The translations under genes and the position numbers were made by a program. The notes under the pieces were generated by a model that saw nothing but the letters and a program-made list of their open reading frames with translations, was not told the DNA's origin and made no database searches. 8,853 nt of DNA from Candidatus Sumerlaeota bacterium (lineage in GTDB: Bacteria; Sumerlaeota; Sumerlaeia; UBA8349): contig DNPO01000128.1 in the NCBI GenBank assembly GCA_003501375.1, positions 1-8,853 of the forward strand, read 5' to 3'. Positions 1 to 5,449 of the stretch are shown one piece after another. The stretch's first letter is position 1. Each line of letters opens with the position of its first letter.

Positions 1-543
1 ACCGCGCTGTTTGATGCACACGCCGCAGGGCGGGTGGCATTGCCGGACGATGAAACGCAACGAACTATGTTTTTAATGGCGCGCCGGAAGTTGCAAGATG
101 CGGGATACGACCATTACGAAATCTCCAACTATGCCAAGCCCGGGCACCGCAGTCGACATAACTCACTCTACTGGACGCAGGGCGAGTACCTGGGGTTAGG
201 TACAGCGGCGCATTCGTACTGGGGCGAACGACGCAGCGCCAATACGGACGATATTGAATCTTATGTAAATTGCAACGAGGCGGGACTGCTGGCGCGGATT
301 TGCGAACTCCCGCCCGAGGAAATTGCCCGACGGGGCGAGTGCATCATGCTTGCGCTGCGGCAATGCGACGGGGTAAGAATCGAAACGTTAAACGCGTGGT
401 TACGTTGCGATTTTGAAGCGGAGTACGCGCAAGAAATTCAGGAATTGCAAGAATCCGAGTTATTGGAAATAACCGATGGGCGCGTGCGCCTGACAGAAGA
501 GGGATTGCTTTTGTCCGACAGTGTTTTTGAGACGTTTTTCTGA
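1..543 (+). CDS. hemW: HemW-like radical SAM haem chaperone, C-terminal part (5' end outside window)
   Basis: This is the last 180 residues of a HemW-family protein, open in frame 1 from the first base of the window to a TGA stop. HemW proteins are radical-SAM relatives of oxygen-independent coproporphyrinogen III oxidase (HemN); characterised members bind haem and deliver it to target proteins rather than oxidising the porphyrin. The SAM/iron-sulfur CxxxCxxC region would lie upstream and cannot be checked here. What identifies the family is the block YEISNYAKPG followed by SRHNSLYW (about residues 39-58 of the fragment) and the EYLGLGTAAHSY block (62-73), then an acidic helical C-terminal domain of the HemW type. 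Family members are usually near 380 residues, so about half is missing. The gene ends 5 bases before a strong hairpin and converges on the small lipoprotein gene. The GTG at 34 is internal, not a start. Older annotations often call this protein HemN or coproporphyrinogen oxidase. Confidence 0.9.
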   Translation, partial: TALFDAHAAGRVALPDDETQRTMFLMARRKLQDAGYDHYEISNYAKPGHRSRHNSLYWTQGEYLGLGTAAHSYWGERRSANTDDIESYVNCNEAGLLARICELPPEEIARRGECIMLALRQCDGVRIETLNAWLRCDFEAEYAQEIQELQESELLEITDGRVRLTEEGLLLSDSVFETFF

Positions 544-548
544 AAAGT

Positions 549-588
549 CCGGTAGTTAATAGCCCCGTCCGGGCCTATTAACTACCGG
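549..588. terminator. Strong hairpin between convergent genes, probable bidirectional terminator
   Basis: A perfect 14-bp stem pairs 549-562 with 575-588 (arm CCGGTAGTTAATAG). After a C-C mismatch it continues with three more C-G pairs, closing on the loop GTCC (567-570). It starts 5 bases after the hemW stop and lies between hemW (+) and the small lipoprotein gene (-). There is no proper T-run after the stem on the + strand. On the - strand it is followed only by ACTTTTC. The position suggests termination, but the missing T-tract means it could instead be an mRNA 3'-end stabiliser or a dispersed palindrome. Confidence 0.5.
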
Positions 589-657
589 GCCTCCACCCTA
601 AAAAAGCACCTGAAAATTGCCTACAATTCCCCTAAAACTGTACTGAAACAGCGTTGT

Positions 658-759
658 CTAAAAATCGAGTTTATCACAGCCCATGCTTAGCATACAGCAT
701 GCGAGCGCAACGACAGATGCAACCATACGTAAAACCATGACAAGATGTTTGTGCTTCAT
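658..759 (-). CDS. Putative small lipoprotein, 33 residues
   Basis: This short frame starts at ATG 759 with a textbook ribosome-binding site (AAAGGAG, 7 bases upstream) and ends at TAG 658. The product has a basic N-terminus (MKHKH), a hydrophobic stretch (about residues 7-25) and a Cys at 28 in the context LSMGC, after which only DKLDF remains. This is the layout of a signal-peptidase-II lipoprotein precursor, although the residues at -3 and -2 (Ser, Met) are not the preferred Leu and Ala/Ser. If processed, the mature peptide would be just six residues carrying a lipid, similar in scale to tiny bacterial lipoproteins such as entericidins, but I see no specific family. The in-frame extension up to base 900 runs through the promoter and the mla terminator, so I reject it. 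A dedicated promoter lies just upstream. The start and ribosome-binding site are convincing; the function is unknown. Confidence 0.6.
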   Translation of the reverse strand: MKHKHLVMVLRMVASVVALACCMLSMGCDKLDF

Positions 760-793
760 TGTTTTTCTCCTTTGGTTTTTATAAACGCCCAAC

Positions 794-831
794 ATGTATA
801 TATACATACTGTTTACATGCGGTTGTGTCAA
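794..831 (-). promoter_or_regulatory. Sigma-70-like promoter and palindrome for the small lipoprotein gene
   Basis: Read on the - strand, a perfect -35 TTGACA (826-831) is followed by a 17-base spacer and TATGTA (803-808) as -10, placing the transcript start about 37 bases before the ATG at 759. A perfect 14-bp palindrome, ATGTATATATACAT (794-807), overlaps the -10 and the predicted start point, the usual position for a repressor site. The -35 lies just beyond the T-run of the upstream terminator, so this gene appears transcriptionally separate from mla. The regulator is unknown. Confidence 0.65.
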
Positions 832-854
832 TGTTTTTTTAAGGGTTGAAAATG

Positions 855-897
855 GAAAAAAGATACGTCCTTTATGTCTGAAAAAACATAAAGGACG
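855..897 (-). terminator. Rho-independent terminator of the mla operon
   Basis: A perfect 12-bp stem (CGTCCTTTATGT at 866-877 with its complement at 886-897) closes on an 8-base loop. Read on the - strand it is followed by TATC and then a run of six T. It begins about 45 bases past the mlaA stop at 942 and precedes the separate promoter of the small lipoprotein gene, so it marks the 3' end of the mlaEFDCA transcript. Confidence 0.8.
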
Positions 898-941
898 CAA
901 GGGAAGCAGATACAGTGAGGAGGGGGTGTAGGAGTGTTTTG

Positions 942-1805
942 TTATTCCCCTTCCACGCGTTGCTTGCGGTTCTGCACATAGGCATTGCGCACGGTGGTGT
1001 AGGGATCAAGCGCCATTTTGAGCAGCGACTCGTACGGATTCAATCCCAGCGAAGTATTGTTCATGGTACGAATAACGGTGGCGCCACTGGAAGTATAAAT
1101 GGGGTTCAACCCGGAATCGCCCACTGCGCCAAACGTCCCGCGGATAGAGGACGGCCCCATCAGCGGCCAGACCAGATAAATGCCCTGTCCCGCATGCCAC
1201 TTGCCGAGGGTTTGGTCAAAATCGGCCTCATGTTGCTTCATACCAAAGAGCGTGCCGCTGGCATCCCAGAATCCGGCCACCCCAATAGTGGTGTTGGTCA
1301 GGAAACGGACGAATTCCGCCCCGGAATGTTTGAAGCGTCCCTGGAAACCGCAGTTGAGGAAGCGACCGGGAAAGCCGAGATTTTCAATAAAATAGTAAAC
1401 GCCTTTGCGGGCGAACTCGGGATAGATGAGATAGCGCCATCCCGTGGAAAGGGGTTTGATGAGAACAAAGTAGAATTTGTCATTAAACTCAAACCAGCAC
1501 CAGTTCCAGTAGTAAAGCGGGTCGGCGAGGGTTTGGTCTTCCACATCTTTATAGTCATCCGCCAAATCTTTGAAAAGTGCCTTATCTTGTTCGGTAGAAA
1601 CACTGGTTGTTGTGGTAGTAGGGGTAGCCTTTGGCGAGGGGCTGATGTCTGCTATGGGGTCAATGGTCAACGATGAGTGCAATTCCTCGGCGGCGACAGG
1701 GGGGGCAGAGGGTTCGGGTTTCGGGCAGGAGGAACACCCTCCCATCAGAAACAGGGCGATGGTTAGAACAAGGCCAAGGAAAATAGTTTTTTTGCGGTTT
1801 ATCAT
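942..1805 (-). CDS. mlaA: MlaA (VacJ) family outer-membrane lipoprotein
   Basis: MlaA is the outer-membrane part of the Mla system; in E. coli it is a ring-shaped lipoprotein that removes misplaced phospholipid from the outer leaflet and hands it to MlaC. The 287-residue product has a basic start (MINRKK), a hydrophobic segment (8-20), a lipobox MGGC with Cys24 as lipidation site and Ser after it, then a Pro/Thr-rich linker to about 72. The MlaA domain follows: ADPLYYWNW (94-102), NDKFY, the FPGRFLN block, NTTIGVAGFWD (171-181) and GKWHAGQGIYLVWPLMGPSS (201-220). This is the last gene of the operon, 66 bases after mlaC. The start chosen (ATG 1805) gives a normal signal peptide but has only a weak GAAG upstream. 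An in-frame ATG at 1850 has AAGGAG in front of it and would add 15 residues, but both its ribosome-binding site and start lie in a hairpin. The family is certain; the start is not. Confidence 0.92.
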   Translation of the reverse strand: MINRKKTIFLGLVLTIALFLMGGCSSCPKPEPSAPPVAAEELHSSLTIDPIADISPSPKATPTTTTTSVSTEQDKALFKDLADDYKDVEDQTLADPLYYWNWCWFEFNDKFYFVLIKPLSTGWRYLIYPEFARKGVYYFIENLGFPGRFLNCGFQGRFKHSGAEFVRFLTNTTIGVAGFWDASGTLFGMKQHEADFDQTLGKWHAGQGIYLVWPLMGPSSIRGTFGAVGDSGLNPIYTSSGATVIRTMNNTSLGLNPYESLLKMALDPYTTVRNAYVQNRKQRVEGE

Positions 1806-1834
1806 TTTGCTTCGGATTATCTTCTTTCTAATAT

Positions 1835-1867
1835 GAAGGAGCACGGGCATTCTGCTCGTGCTCCTTC
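1835..1867 (-). promoter_or_regulatory. Stable hairpin between mlaC and mlaA, enclosing a candidate ribosome-binding site and ATG
   Basis: Bases 1835-1848 pair with 1854-1867: 11 Watson-Crick pairs (GAAGGAGCACG), one G-U, two more pairs and a five-base loop. It starts just after the mlaC stop. On the mRNA (- strand) the 5' arm contains AAGGAG and the loop begins the ATG at 1850 that is in frame with mlaA, so the hairpin would hide that start. There is no T-run after it, which argues against a terminator. It may instead protect the 3' end of the mlaC segment or be a dispersed palindromic repeat. Confidence 0.55.
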
Positions 1868-1871
1868 GATG

Positions 1872-2513
1872 CTATTCGCCCTTTTCGCGTTTTTCCTTCA
1901 GACGGTCCAGGAACTTATCGATGGTCAGGTTGCCGAGTAGTTCGCGGAATTGCTCGCGGTAGTTTTGCACCATGCTGATCCCTTCGATCTTCACATCGTA
2001 CAACACCCAGCCCGCGCCTTTTTGCGCCATGCTAAAATCGACGGGAATTTCCTTGTCGGAACTTTTGATTTTTGTCGTCACCACCACCTTGCCCTTGGGC
2101 AACGTTTCGGTTTTCAGAATGATCACGCTTTCCCCGCTGTATTTTTCCAGGTTCGCGATATAGCTCTTGAACAGGAGGCTGGAAAATTCCTCCTTGAAGC
2201 GGGTAAATTGCGCATCAGAAAACTTGGCGCGGTAGTTTGCCAGCGTCAATCCTCCGACCATGTCCATGTCTACGACTTCGAGCAAAACGGTGCGGATTTT
2301 TTGGCGGCGTTCTTCCGCTTTTTCCGGGGCTTTGAGGGCCTCATCTTTTAAAAGAGCCAATACTTTCTGGATCGTGGTGTCGATTACCGCACGTGCGCCA
2401 TCCGTTTGGGTTGCTTCGGGTTTCGCCGCTGCTTTGTCCTCGGCATGGACCGGAACCACGGGCACTGCTGCAAAAATAACCACCGCCATAAACAGGCTTG
2501 CTAATTGTCGCAT
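1872..2513 (-). CDS. mlaC: MlaC family periplasmic phospholipid carrier (Ttg2D-like)
   Basis: MlaC is the soluble periplasmic protein that shuttles phospholipid between MlaA in the outer membrane and the MlaFED complex in the inner membrane. The 213-residue product begins with a Sec signal peptide (MRQLASLFMAVVIFAAVPVV) and a VHA cleavage motif, so the mature form starts near Glu25. A charged linker leads to the MlaC fold: a helical part with MDMVGGLTLANYRAKFSDAQ and FKEEFSSLLFKSYI, a beta part ending in GWVLYDVKIEGISMVQNYR, and the terminal FRELLGNLTIDKFLDRLKEK helix. This matches family order and length (about 200). ATG 2513 is preceded by AAGGAG at 11 bases; a TTG at 2543 would add ten residues ahead of the signal peptide and is less likely. 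The gene lies 33 bases downstream of mlaD and 66 upstream of mlaA. Confidence 0.92.
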   Translation of the reverse strand: MRQLASLFMAVVIFAAVPVVPVHAEDKAAAKPEATQTDGARAVIDTTIQKVLALLKDEALKAPEKAEERRQKIRTVLLEVVDMDMVGGLTLANYRAKFSDAQFTRFKEEFSSLLFKSYIANLEKYSGESVIILKTETLPKGKVVVTTKIKSSDKEIPVDFSMAQKGAGWVLYDVKIEGISMVQNYREQFRELLGNLTIDKFLDRLKEKREKGE

Positions 2514-2546
2514 GATTTTATGTTCTCCTTTTTGAGTGATCAAAAG

Positions 2547-2996
2547 TTAGACTTTTCCAAACGCGTATTTGCTGAGCATTTCTTCCAGATCGACCGATGA
2601 CTCGGTTTCGGTGATTCGGTCGCCATCTTTCAACGGGGTGGTGGAGCCACCGGGGGAAATTTTAATGAACTTGTCGCCAATAAGGCCAGATGTTTTGACG
2701 GATGCGATAGAGTCGTCAGTCAGAGGGATCCCGGTCCTGATACGAAGTTTGACGGTTGCCTGCATGCTTTCGCAATCGAGCGTGATGCTTTGTACCTGCC
2801 CAATCTGGACGCCACACAGTTCTATTTGTGCGTGGCTCTTCAGCCCGGAGACGGAACGGAAGTTGGCGGTAACGGTGTAGTATTTCCCCCCGCCGACCCA
2901 TTCCATTTTGCCCAGTTTGATAGTGAGGTAGGCGACGCAGCACAGACCGAGCAGCACAAAAACGCCCACCGAGATTTCTAACTTCAGGTTTTTCAT
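2547..2996 (-). CDS. mlaD: MlaD, inner-membrane-anchored MCE-domain protein
   Basis: MlaD forms the hexameric MCE ring on the periplasmic face of the MlaFEDB transporter and gives lipid a path between MlaC and the permease. The 149-residue product has one N-terminal membrane anchor (about 8-28, VGVFVLLGLCCVAYLTIKLG) and a single MCE domain (about 39-117) with the typical VSGLKSHAQIELCGVQIGQV segment (49-68) and the GLIGDKFIKISPGG segment (104-117). A short acidic tail with DLEEMLSKY follows. At 149 residues it is shorter than E. coli MlaD (about 180), mainly in the C-terminal tail; short single-MCE forms are common outside enterobacteria. The start ATG 2996 has GGAGGAG 8 bases upstream. It is separated from mlaF by 186 bases containing a long inverted repeat, an unusually wide gap inside a tight operon. 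Confidence 0.93.
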   Translation of the reverse strand: MKNLKLEISVGVFVLLGLCCVAYLTIKLGKMEWVGGGKYYTVTANFRSVSGLKSHAQIELCGVQIGQVQSITLDCESMQATVKLRIRTGIPLTDDSIASVKTSGLIGDKFIKISPGGSTTPLKDGDRITETESSVDLEEMLSKYAFGKV

Positions 2997-3046
2997 AAAT
3001 CCGACTCCTCCACGAATCTGATAAGATCAACTAAGAAAAACAGTAT

Positions 3047-3167
3047 TTCTCTCGCAAAGCCGCAAAGAGCGCAAAGAACAACCAAGAGAATCTGTGTTTT
3101 GTGTCGTGATTGTTTTCGTCTTGTTGTTTTTGGGTTCCTTTGCGTTCTTTGCGGCTTTGCGAGAGAA
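3047..3167. repeat. Dispersed inverted repeat of CGCAAAG units, inside the mla operon
   Basis: Bases 3047-3076 and 3138-3167 are inverted copies of a 30-bp arm that differ at only one position, and that change still pairs as G-U. The arms enclose 61 bases. Each arm is modular: the left one reads TTCTCTCGCAAAG, then CGCAAAG, then CGCAAAG with one or two bases between. Frames through it give pseudo-peptides such as FALFAALREK and LCVLCGFARE, which I recognise from spurious proteins predicted over similar repeats in several Gram-negative phyla. It occupies the mlaF-mlaD gap without breaking either gene. As RNA it would fold into a very stable hairpin in the polycistronic message. No transposase or obvious target duplication is visible. 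Confidence 0.85.
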
Positions 3168-3182
3168 CATATTTTAACACAT

Positions 3183-3947
3183 TCAATTCAGGTTCTCGTT
3201 TGCTTCGCTGCTGCTGCGTCCGGCCAAAAAGTCCTGCACCAGCGGCACGTCGCAATGCATCACATCCGTGCTGCTGCCCTCATAAATAATTTTGCCATTG
3301 TCCAGCATCGCGACCCGGTTTGAAATGCGGAAAATATCCGGGATTTCGTGGCTGACTACAATAGCGGTGAAGCCAAAATGTTTCTGGAACGTCTGGATCA
3401 TGTCGTATACTGCGGTTTTGCGAATGGGGTCGAGGCCGGTATCCGGCTCATCGAACATGACAATTTCCGGCTTGGTAATGAGCGCACGGGCGAGCGCGAC
3501 GCGTTTGCGCATGCCCCCGGAAATTTGGCTGGGGTATTTGCCCGTGCAGTTTTGAAGTTCCAGTAGTTCCAACATTTTGCCCACCTCGGCGCAGATGCGT
3601 GTTTCGGACATCTTGGTCTTTTCGCGTAGCGGCAGGGCAATGTTATCGTAATTGGTCATGGAGTCGAACAGCGCCATGCTCTGGAACATGTAGCTAAATT
3701 TAGATTTCATCTTCTTCCACTCGGAGCGCTTGAGTTGGGCGAGATCGTGCCCTCGGTATAAAATCTTTCCAGCGTCCGGTTGCAGCAATCCAGCGACGTG
3801 TTTGAGGAGCACGCTTTTCCCCCCGCCACTGCGCCCAATGATGGTGGTCGTTTCGCCCTTATGAATGGTCAAATTTACCCCGTTCAGCACGGTCTGGGAG
3901 CCGAACGATTTATGCACATCGAGGAACTGGATCAACGCTTCGCTCAT
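3183..3947 (-). CDS. mlaF: MlaF, ATP-binding subunit of the Mla phospholipid transporter
   Basis: MlaF is the cytoplasmic ATPase that drives lipid movement through the MlaE permease. The 254-residue product has every ABC ATPase motif in order: Walker A GRSGGGKS (38-45), Q-loop Gln89 in YMFQSMALF, signature ISGGMRKRV (142-150), Walker B IVMFDEP with Asp166 and Glu167 (162-168), D-loop GLDP, and switch His200 in VVSHE. The MFQSMALFDSMT segment and ISGGMRKRVALARA are characteristic of the Mla/Ttg2A subfamily. Length is normal. Start ATG 3947 has GAAGG 5 bases upstream and lies 9 bases after the mlaE stop, so the two are probably translationally linked. All catalytic residues are present, so the protein should be active. 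Confidence 0.95.
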   Translation of the reverse strand: MSEALIQFLDVHKSFGSQTVLNGVNLTIHKGETTTIIGRSGGGKSVLLKHVAGLLQPDAGKILYRGHDLAQLKRSEWKKMKSKFSYMFQSMALFDSMTNYDNIALPLREKTKMSETRICAEVGKMLELLELQNCTGKYPSQISGGMRKRVALARALITKPEIVMFDEPDTGLDPIRKTAVYDMIQTFQKHFGFTAIVVSHEIPDIFRISNRVAMLDNGKIIYEGSSTDVMHCDVPLVQDFLAGRSSSEANENLN

Positions 3948-3956
3948 GATTGCCTT

Positions 3957-4781
3957 CTACAGCAGAAAGGAGGTGAGTACATAGTCGGTCGCCAAAATCA
4001 ACACGCTGGAGATAACCACCGCACTGGTGGTGGCAACGCTGACGCCGCGCGCGCCGAATCCGTTGCGGCGCAGGTGCATGGTGTAACCCTGGTAGCAGCA
4101 AATGACGGAGACGATAATGGCAAACGCGAAGGACTTGATAAAACCTCCGGACACGTCAGCCCAGACGACGCTTTGTTCCATCCGGTTAAGGTACGTACCG
4201 GAGTTGACGCCTAACATGACAACTCCAGTAAGGTAACCGCCGACGATGCCGATAACGTCGAAAATGGCGGTGAGAAGGGGAAAGCAGAGGAGAGCGGCGA
4301 GGAGGCGGGGAACGACAAGAAACTTAATGGGGTCAATATCCATCGTATCGAGCGCATCGATTTGCTCGGAAATACGCATGATACCGATTTCAGCAGCAAT
4401 GGAGGAGCCAGCACGTCCGGTAATCATGAGCGCGGTGAGTACGGGGCCGAGTTCGCGAATGAGCGAGAGGGCAACGGCAACGCCCAGAGCGGTTTCGGAA
4501 CCAAGACGGGAAAGAGTATAGTAGAGTTGCACGCCGAGCACCATGCCGGTGAACAACCCAGTGAGGCTGACGATAAAGAGTGATTTGGTGCCGATGAAGT
4601 GGATTTGCTGAGCAATGCGAACAATGCTGTGCGGGAGGTGGATAATACGAGAGAAGGTGGTGAAGAAAAACAGGCCAATTCGGCCCAGTTCGGTCAACAG
4701 GGCAAGCACAAGGCGACCGATGCCAGCCAGAATCTGGATGGGAATATTTACGGTAAGTTCTTTATTTACAGACGTTTCCAT
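3957..4781 (-). CDS. mlaE: MlaE, permease subunit of the Mla phospholipid transporter
   Basis: MlaE is the inner-membrane permease, present as a dimer in the complex, through which phospholipid passes between MlaD and the inner membrane. The 274-residue product shows an amphipathic N-terminal region, then hydrophobic spans from about residue 66 to the end. The family hallmark RELGPVLTALMITGRAGSSI (109-128) continues into AAEIG, and EQIDALDTMDIDP (139-151) and GARGVSVATTSAVV (243-256) follow. E. coli MlaE is 260 residues, so this start (ATG 4781) gives the expected length. The frame stays open to an ATG at 4994, adding 71 residues, but that stretch is not MlaE-like and contains a good promoter (4896-4924), so I reject it. 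No clear Shine-Dalgarno precedes 4781. This is the first gene of the operon; no mlaB (STAS protein) gene is found here. Confidence 0.93.
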   Translation of the reverse strand: METSVNKELTVNIPIQILAGIGRLVLALLTELGRIGLFFFTTFSRIIHLPHSIVRIAQQIHFIGTKSLFIVSLTGLFTGMVLGVQLYYTLSRLGSETALGVAVALSLIRELGPVLTALMITGRAGSSIAAEIGIMRISEQIDALDTMDIDPIKFLVVPRLLAALLCFPLLTAIFDVIGIVGGYLTGVVMLGVNSGTYLNRMEQSVVWADVSGGFIKSFAFAIIVSVICCYQGYTMHLRRNGFGARGVSVATTSAVVISSVLILATDYVLTSFLL

Positions 4782-4792
4782 CGCGCACCCGC

Positions 4793-4811
4793 AACGGCCA
4801 CCACAGCCGTT
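4793..4811 (-). promoter_or_regulatory. Small hairpin in the mlaE leader just before the start codon
   Basis: AACGGC (4793-4798) pairs with GCCGTT (4806-4811) over a 7-base loop. On the mRNA it sits 11 bases upstream of the mlaE ATG, where a ribosome-binding site would be expected, and no purine-rich site is seen between it and the ATG. It could influence translation of the first operon gene, but a 6-bp stem of this kind can occur by chance. Confidence 0.3.
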
Positions 4812-4895
4812 TCCTACCAGTTGTCCCGCTATGGGGACAGAAACATTGTCGGAGAGTGCAGCGAGGTTGGTTTTTACTCCACTCTGACAATCATT

Positions 4896-4924
4896 GTTAT
4901 CGGCCAAAAGCGGCGCTTTGTCAA
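4896..4924 (-). promoter_or_regulatory. Sigma-70-like promoter of the mlaEFDCA operon
   Basis: On the - strand a perfect -35 TTGACA (4919-4924) is followed, 17 bases later, by GATAAC (4896-4901) as -10, four matches of six to TATAAT. The predicted transcript start near 4889 leaves a leader of about 107 bases before the mlaE ATG. Its position, about 180 bases from the end of the XRE regulator gene, suggests that mla is transcribed on its own as well as possibly by read-through. Confidence 0.6.
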
Positions 4925-4934
4925 GCCTATCTGC

Positions 4935-5013
4935 ATGGGGGAGACTCGCTTTCAGTGAAAACAGGGAGGCGCACAACGGAAACGCTTGCCACATTTCCGA
5001 GATGGGGGAGACT
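4935..5013. repeat. Pair of 12-bp direct repeats upstream of the mla promoter
   Basis: The 12-mer ATGGGGGAGACT occurs at 4935-4946 and again, identically, at 5002-5013, 67 bases apart. With one mismatch the match extends to 15 bases on the - strand (GC, A or G, then AGTCTCCCCCAT). The nearer copy ends 11 bases upstream of the -35 hexamer, a place where an activator could bind. No protein is known to me for this sequence. Confidence 0.4.
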
Positions 5014-5062
5014 TGCGCTCAATTGCAACCACGCCACGTCAGTATCAAAAAATAGGAATTCT

Positions 5063-5080
5063 CCCAAATCTTAATTTGGG
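5063..5080 (-). promoter_or_regulatory. Palindrome CCCAAAT-CTTA-ATTTGGG between the XRE gene and mla
   Basis: Seven-base arms (5063-5069 and 5074-5080) flank CTTA. It lies 25 bases past the stop of the XRE gene. The core resembles the CCCAAATTGGG palindrome in that gene's own promoter, so it may be a further binding site for the regulator. As RNA on the - strand it is a weak hairpin with a T-run 9 bases later, so a poor terminator for the XRE gene is the alternative. Confidence 0.4.
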
Positions 5081-5104
5081 CCAAGGGCGAAACCGCTTTT
5101 CATT

Positions 5105-5347
5105 TTACTGTAATTCTTTTTCCAACTCCTCAACAAATTGGCTTAGCGTGATATGCAAAACATGGCAAAGGTGTCGAATCTCTAAAATATCCAGTCGACG
5201 TTCACCCGTTTCGTATTTGCTGATGAAAGATTGCGGCTTTTCGAGTAACTTTGCCATCATAACTTGCGAAAGGCCAGACTCAGCACGCAAGCGCTGCAGT
5301 AACTTCTGGAGTTTTTTTTGCTCTGGCGAGTAGATACTTTTTTTCAT
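5105..5347 (-). CDS. XRE-family helix-turn-helix transcriptional regulator, 80 residues
   Basis: This is a small single-domain DNA-binding protein of the Cro/CI (XRE) family. After a lysine-rich start (MKKSIYSPEQKKLQ) the HTH domain covers about residues 13-70: LLQRLRAESGLSQVMMAKLL supplies helices 1-2, and PQSFISKYETGERRLDILEI the recognition helix and the following turn, with the conserved S-x-x-S-K-Y-E-x-G-E-R pattern. A short acidic helix (FVEELEKELQ) ends it. There is no sensor or enzyme domain. The ATG at 5347 has AAAGG 10 bases upstream; the longer frame to 5449 runs through the promoter and operator array and is rejected. No toxin partner is visible next to it, so an antitoxin role is not supported. 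It lies upstream of mla in the same direction, and its promoter carries repeated GGG(T/A)AT half-sites, so autoregulation is likely. Confidence 0.87.
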   Translation of the reverse strand: MKKSIYSPEQKKLQKLLQRLRAESGLSQVMMAKLLEKPQSFISKYETGERRLDILEIRHLCHVLHITLSQFVEELEKELQ

Positions 5348-5364
5348 GTTTTCTTTGCCTTTGT

Positions 5365-5433
5365 ATAATACCCTTGACAAATATCCCAAATTGGGATATT
5401 TCATATGGGTATTGGGTATTATTCCCATACGGG
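5365..5433 (-). promoter_or_regulatory. Promoter and operator-like array of the XRE regulator gene
   Basis: On the - strand TATTAT (5365-5370) is a likely -10 box; no good -35 is seen at 16-18 bases. Over the same stretch are an 11-bp-arm palindrome with a single central base (5379-5401), whose core is CCCAAATTGGG, and several related half-sites: AATACCC (5367-5373), GGGTATT twice in tandem (5407-5420), and TATTCCC (inverted, ending 5426) followed by CCCATACGGG. The triplets are spaced by 14 or 7 bases in places. This is what a self-repressing XRE promoter with several sites would look like. A TTGACA on the + strand (5374-5379) lies beside the palindrome but has no good -10 or gene after it. 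Confidence 0.65.
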
Positions 5434-5449
5434 CCAAAATATAATGCAA

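Noticed and set aside
793..813. LexA-like SOS box near the small lipoprotein promoter
   Set aside because: The sequence is TA-rich and palindromic, but the CTG and CAG ends are not at the required 10-base spacing.
915..1676. 253-residue open frame on the + strand
   Set aside because: It is antisense to mlaA over nearly its whole length, has no family resemblance and overlaps the clear MlaA motifs.
3031..3323. Two 74-residue frames (3031-3255 - and 3099-3323 +)
   Set aside because: They are translations of the CGCAAAG inverted repeat and of the end of mlaF; they have no start signals of their own.
4782..4994. 71-residue N-terminal extension of MlaE
   Set aside because: It contains a good promoter, has no ribosome-binding site at its ATG, and would make the protein much longer than the family.
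5105..5347. Antitoxin of a toxin-antitoxin pair
   Set aside because: No adjacent small frame in the same operon resembles a toxin such as HigB or RelE; the neighbours are mlaE and gene-free DNA.
5348..5449. 34-residue N-terminal extension of the XRE regulator
   Set aside because: It runs through the promoter and operator-like array and lies ahead of a normal start for a family of about 80 residues.
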